Source: an uncultured Acidobacteriia bacterium | Lineage (GTDB): Bacteria > Acidobacteriota > Terriglobia > Bryobacterales > Bryobacteraceae | DNA length: 64,000 bases | Assembly (NCBI GenBank): GCA_903900705.1 | Contig: CAIUOG010000104.1 | Location: 27,891-91,890, forward strand | Direction: 5' to 3' | Shown: piece after piece, positions 57,329 through 64,000 of the stretch | Layout of the letters: each line of letters opens with the position of its first letter | How positions within the stretch are numbered: the first letter of the stretch is position 1 | Notes under the pieces: model-generated | Databases searched by the model: none | The model's input: only the letters and a program-made list of their open reading frames with translations | Told to the model about the DNA's origin: nothing | Program-made: the position numbers and the translations under genes

Positions 57329-57853
57329 TTACTCGCTGTCGGGGTCAAGAATACATACTTCGCGAAGGTTGCGATATTTCTCGGCGTAATCGAGTCCATA
57401 GCCGACTACGAACTCATCGGGAATCTGAAAGCCCACGTAGGCGGAATCCACCGGGCGCACACGGCGCGAAGGTTTGTCGAGAAGCGCCGCGATACGGACC
57501 GAGCGCGGTTTACGGGTCTTGAGCAGCGCGGTGAGGTAGTTCAGGGTGATTCCGGTATCGATGATGTCTTCGACGATCAGCACGTCGGCGCCTTCGAGGG
57601 AGATGTCGAGATCTTTGATGATCTTGACCTCGCCGGAGCTCTTGCGCTCCGTGCCGTAGCTGGAGATCGCCATGAAGTCGATAAAGGCATCCCGGCCCAT
57701 GGCGCGGGCGAGATCGGCAAGAAAGAAGCAGGCTCCTTTGAGAATGCAGATCAGGTAAAGCGTACCGTCGGGATAGTCGGCCGTGATCTGCGCGGCGATT
57801 TCGCGGACGCGTGTCTGGATCTGTTCTTCAGAGATAAGGGGGCGCAGAGACAT
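57329..57853 (-). CDS. hpt: Hypoxanthine phosphoribosyltransferase
   Basis: This protein has 174 residues from ATG 57853; ATG 57877 would add 8 residues. The PRPP-binding loop is VLIVEDIIDTGITL, the second loop LKGACFFLADL and the base-site FVVGYGLDYAEKYRNL. It salvages hypoxanthine or guanine with PRPP to make IMP or GMP. It lies 39 nt downstream of the histidine kinase gene. tilS and ftsH, common neighbours in other phyla, are absent. Confidence 0.94.
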   Translation of the reverse strand: MSLRPLISEEQIQTRVREIAAQITADYPDGTLYLICILKGACFFLADLARAMGRDAFIDFMAISSYGTERKSSGEVKIIKDLDISLEGADVLIVEDIIDTGITLNYLTALLKTRKPRSVRIAALLDKPSRRVRPVDSAYVGFQIPDEFVVGYGLDYAEKYRNLREVCILDPDSE

Positions 57854-57892
57854 GGAACTTCCCAGTTTACGCGGCATTGCCGCGCGCGAGGG

Positions 57893-60220
57893 TCAGGCAT
57901 CCAGAACGGCGCGCAGTTTGCGGCCCAGCGATTCCGCATTGAAGGGCTTCTGGATCAGCTGCGTCTCGCCGGCCAGAACACCGTGGCTGGCAATCATATC
58001 GTCTGTGTAGCCGGACATGAAGAGGACGCGCAGATGGGGGTCGAGTTCACGCAGCTGGTGGGCGAGTTCGCCGCCGCTCATCCGGGGCATGATTACGTCT
58101 GTGAGCAGCAGGTCGATAGGAGTCGCGGTTTCGCGCCAGATGCGGAGCGCGGCCGGCCCGCAGTCAGCGACCAGAACTTTGTAGCCAAGCCGCTGCAGGA
58201 TGGTCTGGGTGAGCAACCGAACGGCGGGGTCGTCCTCCGCCATGAGGATGGTTTCGGCGCCGCGTGCCGGTCCGGCGGCGCGAGACAGCGCGGGGCTTTC
58301 AACGGGAGCGGGCTCAGCCGCCGGGAACAGGAGCCGAAACACCGTTCCTTCGCCGGGTGAACTCTCCACGTCGATCCGGCCCCTCGCCTGGGACACGACG
58401 CCATACACAGTGGAAAGTCCCAGGCCGGTCCCCTTCCCTTCCTCCTTGGACGTGAAGAACGGGTCAAAGATACGCGAACGGACCGCTTCATCCATCCCGA
58501 TGCCATTGTCCCGAACTTCCAGCACGACCGACAGGGGCGGGCCGCCCTCCTGTGTCACTGGCCGTCCCAGATGCTCACACCGCAGTTCCAGTTGCCCGCC
58601 GAGTGGCATGGCGTCCCGGGCGTTGGCCGCGAGGTTCATGATGGCCTGCTCCATCTGGTGTTGATCCGCATGGATCAGGCAGGTTTCCCCGACACTTTTT
58701 ACCGAAAGCTGGATATGCTCACCGAGCACGCGCTGCAGCAATCGGTCCATGCCCGCGACAAGTTCCCGCAGGTCCAGAACACGCGGCTGGATGGACTGGC
58801 GGCGGCTGAAAGCCAGCAGTTGACCAGTCAGGTCGGTGGCGCGGCGGGACGAAGTGAGAATCTCTTCCAGATATGCGACGACGCGGCTGGCTGGCACCGT
58901 CTCAATGGTTTCGATGGCGAGCTGGCTGTAGCCCGCGATGACGGTGAGCAGGTTGTTGAAATCGTGCGCGATACCGCCCGCCAGCCGCCCGAGCGCCTCC
59001 ATCTTGCGGGCCTGAGCGAGTTGCTCTTCCAGAATGCGGCGTTCCGTAACGTCCACGCCGACGCCGCCAATCATGGCGACCTTCCCATCCTGGATGATCG
59101 GGAACTTGTAGAACAGCCAGGAATGCGTACCATCGCGATGCGCAAAAGGCGCAAGGTATTCCGAAGGCCGCCCGGTCTGCAGAATCAGATTGTCGTTCTC
59201 GCGGTAGAGCGCGGCGAAGTCCGCAGGCCAGATATCGTCGGCGGTCTTCCCCACCATGTCTTCCGGGCGGATGTCGAACAGCGTCTTCACGGCCTGATTG
59301 CAGTACAGGTACCGGCCTTCCAGATCCTTGATGAAGGCAAACCCGGGAAGGTGGTCCATGAAGGAAGTGAAACGCTGTTCGCTCTGTCTCAGCGTCTCTT
59401 CCTGGTGCTTGCGTTCGGTAATATCCACCACGGAAGACACAATGGTGCCGCCGACCTCGCCCGGCGGCGGGTCGATGAGACGCGCGTTCAGCAGGCCCCA
59501 GCAACGCGAGCCATCCGCACGGCGGAAACAGACCTCCATGCGGCTCAGGCGTTTGGCGGAACTGAGATGGCGGAGAATTCTGTCGCGTTCCGATGGAAGG
59601 TAATACAGTCGCGGCACTCGGAGGGACAGCAATTCTTTCCGGGAAGAGTAGCCGAGCATGAGAACAAGCGCTTCGTTGCAGTCGAGAATGCGGCCATCGA
59701 CGGTCGAACGGATAATACCGGCCAGGTTTTCCTTGTAAATGATGCTGTTGAGGCGGTTGGCGGATTCGAGGGCGAGTTCCCGTTTCTTCTTGTCGCCGAT
59801 GCGCCGGAACGTGAAAAGAGCGGCGACGATGGTCCCGTCCACATCGGGAACCGGCTGCGCGCCGATTTCAAGCCAGTGCTTCCCGGGCACGCCGGCGCGC
59901 CGGACAAGGTACTCGCGCGGCTCGACAGACTCTCCGGCGAGGGCCCGTGTGATGGGGCGGTCCTCAGCCGGTAGCGGCCGGCCGGTAGCGGGGTCCAGGA
60001 TTTCGAAGATCTCCCCGAGGCGGGACACAGTTGGCGGCGTTTCGCGATCCTGCAGAGCAGGCGATGATTGAAACAACCGTTCAGCCTGTTTGTTGGCGAA
60101 GAGAAACCGGCGCTCCGCACTCACCACCACCATCGCCACGGGCAGAGCATCCAGCAGACCGCGGGCGACCCCGTCCGGCCGGGCGGTGAGTTCGGCAATT
60201 TGGCGAATCAGATCGGACAC
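57893..60220 (-). CDS. Hybrid sensor histidine kinase with three PAS domains and a receiver
   Basis: This 775-residue soluble kinase has no membrane helix. PAS-type domains lie at about residues 20-140, 150-270 and 280-395. The dimerisation helix has GGIAHDFNNLL, with phospho-acceptor H419. The ATPase part follows (NLAANARDAM, DNGIGMD, GKGTGLGLSTVYG). A receiver fills the end, with EDD near 662 and phospho-acceptor D708 in LLLTDVIMPRMSG. The H-box type pairs with receivers of the same chain. No output regulator is adjacent. The signal is unknown, probably cytoplasmic. Confidence 0.93.
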   Translation of the reverse strand: MSDLIRQIAELTARPDGVARGLLDALPVAMVVVSAERRFLFANKQAERLFQSSPALQDRETPPTVSRLGEIFEILDPATGRPLPAEDRPITRALAGESVEPREYLVRRAGVPGKHWLEIGAQPVPDVDGTIVAALFTFRRIGDKKKRELALESANRLNSIIYKENLAGIIRSTVDGRILDCNEALVLMLGYSSRKELLSLRVPRLYYLPSERDRILRHLSSAKRLSRMEVCFRRADGSRCWGLLNARLIDPPPGEVGGTIVSSVVDITERKHQEETLRQSEQRFTSFMDHLPGFAFIKDLEGRYLYCNQAVKTLFDIRPEDMVGKTADDIWPADFAALYRENDNLILQTGRPSEYLAPFAHRDGTHSWLFYKFPIIQDGKVAMIGGVGVDVTERRILEEQLAQARKMEALGRLAGGIAHDFNNLLTVIAGYSQLAIETIETVPASRVVAYLEEILTSSRRATDLTGQLLAFSRRQSIQPRVLDLRELVAGMDRLLQRVLGEHIQLSVKSVGETCLIHADQHQMEQAIMNLAANARDAMPLGGQLELRCEHLGRPVTQEGGPPLSVVLEVRDNGIGMDEAVRSRIFDPFFTSKEEGKGTGLGLSTVYGVVSQARGRIDVESSPGEGTVFRLLFPAAEPAPVESPALSRAAGPARGAETILMAEDDPAVRLLTQTILQRLGYKVLVADCGPAALRIWRETATPIDLLLTDVIMPRMSGGELAHQLRELDPHLRVLFMSGYTDDMIASHGVLAGETQLIQKPFNAESLGRKLRAVLDA

Positions 60221-60290
60221 GGCTTCCGGGCCTCATTATACCGGCACGGAGAGCAGTACCCAACCGGCGGGATACCGGGGATCAGGTATT

Positions 60291-60299
60291 TGCTATCCT
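60291..60299 (+). promoter_or_regulatory. Candidate extended -10 promoter of yebC-ruvC operon
   Basis: TGCTATCCT at 60291-60299 has the TGnTATnnT form and lies about 100 nt before yebC. It is identical to the string upstream of the c-di-AMP riboswitch. No good -35 box is visible. Confidence 0.4.
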
Positions 60300-60400
60300 G
60301 TTAAATCAGGGCTTTAAACGGCGCAGACTCGCACCGTTCGCGCGCTCCTTTCGCGAACCCGGGTGAGGCCGCCGATATCCACCTCGGAGTTTTCCAGAAC

Positions 60401-61132
60401 ATGTCAGGCCACTCAAAATGGGCGACGATTAAGCACAAGAAAGCCGCCACCGACGCCAAGCGCGGCAAGATCTTCACCCGCCTTATCAAGGAAATCCAGA
60501 TCGCGGCGCGTTCCGGAGGGGACCCGGACGGGAACCCCCGCCTTCGCACGGCCATTGCCGCCGCGAAGGGCGTTTCCATGCCTTCCGACAACATCAAGAA
60601 GGCGATCATGCGCGGCACCGGTGAACTGGAAGGTGGCCAGATCGACGAAATCATGTTCGAAGGCTACGGTCCGGGCGGCGCGGCAGTGCTGGTGAACGTG
60701 GCGACCGATAACCGCAACCGCACGGTGGCGGAAATCCGGCACATGTTCGGCAAGCAGGGCGGCAACATGGGCGCGGAAGGCAGCGTCGCATGGATGTTTG
60801 ACCGCAAGAGCCAGATTGTCGTCGAGAAAGAACTGATCGGCGAAGACGATCTGATGGCTCTGGTGCTCGAAGCGGGCGCTGAAGATCTGAAAGACTCCGG
60901 CGACAGCTGGGAAGTGATTTCCGATCCCTCCGCGCATGACGCGGTGCTGACAGCCATTCAGGGCGCGAAGCTCGAAACCCTGTCCGCCGAAGGCGTGGCC
61001 ATGATTCCGAAAAATCTGACGCCGCTTGAAGGCAAGAATGCCAGCGGCACGCAGCGACTGCTGGAAGCGCTTGACGAGCACGACGACGTGCAGAGCGTTT
61101 ACACCAACGCCGACATGCCGGACGAAGAATAA
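60401..61132 (+). CDS. YebC/PmpR-family protein (TACO1-like)
   Basis: This 243-residue protein has [20 protein letters not shown] at the start, [20 protein letters not shown] in the middle and [10 protein letters not shown] at the end, all hallmarks of YebC. The family was first called a transcriptional regulator and is now linked to ribosomes at proline-rich stalls. GGAG lies 11 nt upstream. ruvC follows after 28 nt, the usual arrangement in many phyla. Confidence 0.96.
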   Translation: MSGHSKWATIKHKKAATDAKRGKIFTRLIKEIQIAARSGGDPDGNPRLRTAIAAAKGVSMPSDNIKKAIMRGTGELEGGQIDEIMFEGYGPGGAAVLVNVATDNRNRTVAEIRHMFGKQGGNMGAEGSVAWMFDRKSQIVVEKELIGEDDLMALVLEAGAEDLKDSGDSWEVISDPSAHDAVLTAIQGAKLETLSAEGVAMIPKNLTPLEGKNASGTQRLLEALDEHDDVQSVYTNADMPDEE

Positions 61133-61160
61133 ACCGGCTTTCATCACTGGCAGGAGCCCG

Positions 61161-61673
61161 ATGCGGGTACTCGGAATCGATTGCGGCACAGAGAGGACCG
61201 GGTACGGTGTCATTGATACCGACGGACGGCAACACCAATTTGTCGCGGCGGGCTGCATTACTTCCTCCACCAAAGATCCGCTCGAAAAGCGGCTTCTCAA
61301 CATCGCGGGCGGACTGCGGGGACTCTTCTCCGAGTACCGCCCGGACTACGCCGCAGTCGAAGAAGTCTTCTTTTCCGTCAATGCGAAAAGCGCGTTGAAG
61401 CTGACCCACGTGCGAGGCGTAGCCCTGCTCACGGTGGCGGAAGCGTCGGTCACTTTTGCCGAATACTCCCCCCTCGAAGTGAAAATGAGTGTTGTGGGCT
61501 ATGGACGCGCGGAAAAAGCGCAGGTGCAGCAGATGGTGACTGCGATTCTGAAGCTGCCTGAACCGGTGAAATCGGAAGACGCCTGCGACGCGCTGGCTAT
61601 CGCGATCTGCCATGCCTGCCATTTGCCCATGCTGGCCCTTCGGGAACAGGCGCGGCGAAAGGTGGTGGCATGA
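61161..61673 (+). CDS. ruvC: Holliday junction endodeoxyribonuclease RuvC
   Basis: This protein has 170 residues from ATG 61161 (GGAG 4 nt upstream); the frame open before it is yebC in another frame. Acidic active-site residues are D7 in [12 protein letters not shown], the Glu in AVEEVFFS and Asp residues in [15 protein letters not shown]. It resolves Holliday junctions as a dimer with RuvAB. ruvA and ruvB are not in this window. The next gene starts inside its stop (ATGA). Confidence 0.97.
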   Translation: MRVLGIDCGTERTGYGVIDTDGRQHQFVAAGCITSSTKDPLEKRLLNIAGGLRGLFSEYRPDYAAVEEVFFSVNAKSALKLTHVRGVALLTVAEASVTFAEYSPLEVKMSVVGYGRAEKAQVQQMVTAILKLPEPVKSEDACDALAIAICHACHLPMLALREQARRKVVA

Positions 61674-62284
61674 GATTTCTCGCGGTCTTTCTTGGATTGT
61701 GTTCCTTGCTGACAGCGGACGGGCCGCCGCGTATCACGTTCACCAAATCCTTCCCCGGCAGTTCTCCGGCCTACGTGGAGATTTCCGTCACCAAAGCGGG
61801 CGAGGCGGAATACAGGGAAGACCCGAAGGACGAAAATCCGCTCAGGTTCCACATGAACGAAGCCGATACGGCCACAATGTTCGGCCTCGCTGAAAAGCTC
61901 AGGTTCTTTGCGGACCCTCTCGATGCCGGCCTGAAAGTGGCGTTCATGGGGAAGAAGACCTTCCGCTGGGAAGGCGACGGCGGGCCGCATGAGTCTTCGT
62001 TCAACTATTCGGAAAATCTGGAAGCCAAGGTCCTGCTGGACTGGTTCGAGCGGATTTCCGAGACCGAGCGCGATCTGATTGAACTCGAACGCGCCGTGCG
62101 TTTCGACAAACTCGGCGTGCAGGACGCAATCCTGCGGATTGAAGTCACGCGCGATCAGAAACGTCTGGTAGCGGAGGAGCAGTTTCTGCCGCTCCTCGAC
62201 CGGGTGGTGAAAAACGAGGCCTATCTCCACATGGCCCGTACGCGAGCCGCCGCACTGACCGAGAGCATCCGGGCCCCCAAATGA
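61670..62284 (+). CDS. Hypothetical secreted protein
   Basis: This 204-residue protein has a signal peptide (to about residue 17). It is made of two beta-rich stretches ([33 protein letters not shown]) and a long C-terminal helical part ([18 protein letters not shown]). I do not recognise a family. It is coupled to both neighbours by ATGA overlaps, so it is made with RuvC and TlpA-like proteins, but its envelope leader fits the TlpA-like protein better. Confidence 0.75.
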   Translation: MRFLAVFLGLCSLLTADGPPRITFTKSFPGSSPAYVEISVTKAGEAEYREDPKDENPLRFHMNEADTATMFGLAEKLRFFADPLDAGLKVAFMGKKTFRWEGDGGPHESSFNYSENLEAKVLLDWFERISETERDLIELERAVRFDKLGVQDAILRIEVTRDQKRLVAEEQFLPLLDRVVKNEAYLHMARTRAAALTESIRAPK

Positions 62285-63570
62285 AAAGACTTCCTGGCTT
62301 CTGCGCCCTGGTCCTCACGCTGACGGGAATCGCCACGGCACAGCCCCCCGCGACGGTTCCGGACAAAGAGCAGTTGGAACTCAGCACGGCCGTGAATGAC
62401 GCCGGACCCAGCAGTATCGATTTCATCCGCGCCCTGGAGAGGCACCTCGAAAAGTATCCGCAATCCCCGCAGCGAACGGCAATCGAAAAGGCGATCGTGA
62501 AGGCGGCTGTCGAGAGTAACGACAAGCCCCGCATCATCCTCTACGGCGAGAAGATTCTGAATGCCGATCCGAAGAATGACGATCTGCCCCTGATCGACCG
62601 CGTCGTCCGGACACTGCTCGATTCCGACGACGTGGAACCGGCCAAACGGGCATTGCCGCTCGCGAAGCGCTACGAAGCCGAAGTGGAGGCAATGAGCACC
62701 CGCGCGGCCGAGGGTCATATGACGGAGGGCCAGTGGGCCGAAGAGGTCGCCAAAGGCCGCTCTCGCGCGCAGGTCCTGGAGGCCCGTGCCACCGGTAACA
62801 TCGGAAACCTCGAGGAAGCGGTCAAAATCGCGCAGAAGGCGTGGGCAGCCTCGCCCAATTCGGAAGCGGCGCGGGAGACCGCGCGCTGGCTTGCGAAAGC
62901 CGGACGCGATGCCGAAGCGATTGAGGCCTACGCGAATGCCTTCACCCTCGACGATGGCCGTTCCACGGAATCCGACCGCGCCCGCGACCGCGTACACCTG
63001 CATGAACTCTTCCTGAAGATGAAGGGCTCCGAAGCCGGACTGGGCGAGGCCGTGATGCAGGCTTATGACCGCATGGCGACGCTGAAGAAGGATCGGCTGG
63101 CGAAACTGAAGGCGAAGGACCCCAATGTGGGAGCAACCGAACCGGGCGAATTCACAATTCCGAACATCGATGGCAGCGGAAACCTTTCTATTGCGTCTCT
63201 CAAAGGGAAGGCGGTGGTTATGGATTTCTGGGCTACCTGGTGCGGCCCCTGCCGTGCCCAACATCCCATGATCGAAGACGTGAAGAAACGGTTCACCGAT
63301 GCCGACAACGTGGTGTTCCTCTCTATCGACGCGGATGACGACCATTCCCCGGTCCCCGCGTTCGTGGAAGAAATGAAGTGGAACCACAAGGTCTACTACG
63401 ACGGCGGCATGGGCAGCGCCCTCAAGATCACGTCTATTCCGACGATTCTGATTCTCGACCCGGCGGGCAAAGTGTCAAGCCGGATGACCGGCTTCGTGCC
63501 GGAGCGCTTTGAAGACCTTCTCGCGCAGCGGATTCAGGAAGCCCGCGCGGCAGGGGCGAAGAAAAACTGA
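62281..63570 (+). CDS. Exported TlpA/ResA-type thioredoxin-fold protein with helical repeat region
   Basis: This 429-residue protein has a signal peptide (to about residue 20), a helical TPR-like region (residues 40-275) and a C-terminal thioredoxin domain from about 280. The redox motif is WATWCGPCRAQHP, and the cis-proline is in SIPTILIL. TlpA-like proteins keep cysteines reduced in the periplasm, for example for cytochrome maturation. It joins the DUF4159 gene by TGATG. A role in haem-protein folding fits the cytochrome genes at 52.5 kb, but is inference. Confidence 0.9.
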   Translation: MKRLPGFCALVLTLTGIATAQPPATVPDKEQLELSTAVNDAGPSSIDFIRALERHLEKYPQSPQRTAIEKAIVKAAVESNDKPRIILYGEKILNADPKNDDLPLIDRVVRTLLDSDDVEPAKRALPLAKRYEAEVEAMSTRAAEGHMTEGQWAEEVAKGRSRAQVLEARATGNIGNLEEAVKIAQKAWAASPNSEAARETARWLAKAGRDAEAIEAYANAFTLDDGRSTESDRARDRVHLHELFLKMKGSEAGLGEAVMQAYDRMATLKKDRLAKLKAKDPNVGATEPGEFTIPNIDGSGNLSIASLKGKAVVMDFWATWCGPCRAQHPMIEDVKKRFTDADNVVFLSIDADDDHSPVPAFVEEMKWNHKVYYDGGMGSALKITSIPTILILDPAGKVSSRMTGFVPERFEDLLAQRIQEARAAGAKKN

Positions 63571-64000
63571 TGCGGCTGCGCACCGGAGTTCTGCTGGGAA
63601 TGACCGGCCTCGCACTGGTGGCGGTCGCGGTGTTTCAAGGCACCGCCTGGGGGCAGAAACCCTTCCGGGAATACCCCGGCGTGGAGTATGAGAACTTCCC
63701 GCTGCCGTCCGACTACAAGGACAAAACCGAGTGGGTCTTCGGTCGCCTGATGTACCCCGCCGTGCCGACCTACGGGTTCCGCGGGAATCCCGACTGGAAG
63801 CATGGCGCGGCCAACTGGACGATCGACTACCCCCGCTCGGACCGGCATTTGTCCGAGGCGATCCGCCGGCTGACCCGCGTCCACGTGCGCAGCGTGGAGC
63901 AGCCCATCGATCTGGACGATGGCGACGACGTCTTCAACTACCCCTGGCTCTACGCGGTGGAAGTCGGCTACTGGAACCTGACGCCGGACCAGATTGTGAA
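63570..64000 (+). CDS. DUF4159-domain exported protein, copy 2, cut by window end
   Basis: The first 143 codons are present, starting at ATG 63570 (TGATG overlap with tlpA-like). It has a signal peptide ending near TAWGQ. The following KPFREYPGVEYENFPLP, WTIDYPRSDRHLSEAIRRLT, HVRSVEQPIDLDD and FNYPWLYAVEVGYWNLT match copy 1 at 45563-46429 nearly residue for residue, but the Gly/Arg-rich insert of copy 1 is much shorter here. It continues beyond the window. Confidence 0.9.
   Translation, partial: MRLRTGVLLGMTGLALVAVAVFQGTAWGQKPFREYPGVEYENFPLPSDYKDKTEWVFGRLMYPAVPTYGFRGNPDWKHGAANWTIDYPRSDRHLSEAIRRLTRVHVRSVEQPIDLDDGDDVFNYPWLYAVEVGYWNLTPDQIV

Overview
The window looks like a chromosomal segment of an Acidobacteriota bacterium, probably of the Bryobacterales/Solibacter type. 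This is inferred from gene content, not from a marker tree. The DNA is GC-rich. It carries a large Oar-like TonB-dependent receptor with no SusD partner, a DUF1501 plus Planctomycete-type cytochrome c (DUF1549/DUF1553) pair, DUF1080, two DUF4159 proteins, a PEP-CTERM protein, a GMC oxidoreductase with a gluconate-dehydrogenase subunit-3 partner, and Tat-type leaders. No tRNA, rRNA, CRISPR array, transposase or phage gene was seen. The segment reads as ordinary chromosome rather than an island.

Layout. 1-6.6 kb: carbohydrate use, with a DUF1537 acid-sugar kinase (cut by the window edge), a RuBisCO-like protein, a GH127-type glycosidase and a TonB-dependent receptor. 6.6-12 kb: an ArsR-SRPBCC-membrane protein operon with a tandem palindromic operator, then a c-di-AMP riboswitch in front of a KimA-like APC transporter, then an ankyrin-repeat protein. 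12-14.6 kb: a relic-like spacer, then groES-groEL with a CIRCE operator and a strong terminator. 14.7-19.4 kb: a PEP-CTERM protein, a lipoxygenase-family protein, a DapA-type aldolase and a DUF1080 protein. 19.5-27.2 kb: tsaB coupled to a DUF5060-type glycosidase, a CapA protein, twin cyclase-family hydrolases and a GMC dehydrogenase pair. 27.2-32.9 kb: a LuxR-type regulator, a MacA/MacB-like export cluster without an ATPase, and a GT4 glycosyltransferase. 33-47 kb: secA, a GlcG-like protein, an M14 peptidase, a GT39 membrane glycosyltransferase, an esterase, an FGE-like protein, an amidohydrolase, rsgA, a DUF4159 pair and an MBL hydrolase. 47-64 kb: a deformylase-like protein, a GHMP kinase, a CPBP protease, a DinB protein, the DUF1501/PSD1 pair, ndh, hpt, a hybrid histidine kinase, and the run yebC-ruvC-hypothetical-tlpA-DUF4159 that leaves the window.

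Many same-strand neighbours overlap by ATGA or TGATG, so translational coupling is common. The observations most worth following are the c-di-AMP riboswitch/KimA-like unit, the RuBisCO-like protein with its kinase beside plant-polysaccharide genes, the bacterial lipoxygenase, and the ArsR operator. No wholly new system could be demonstrated from sequence alone.
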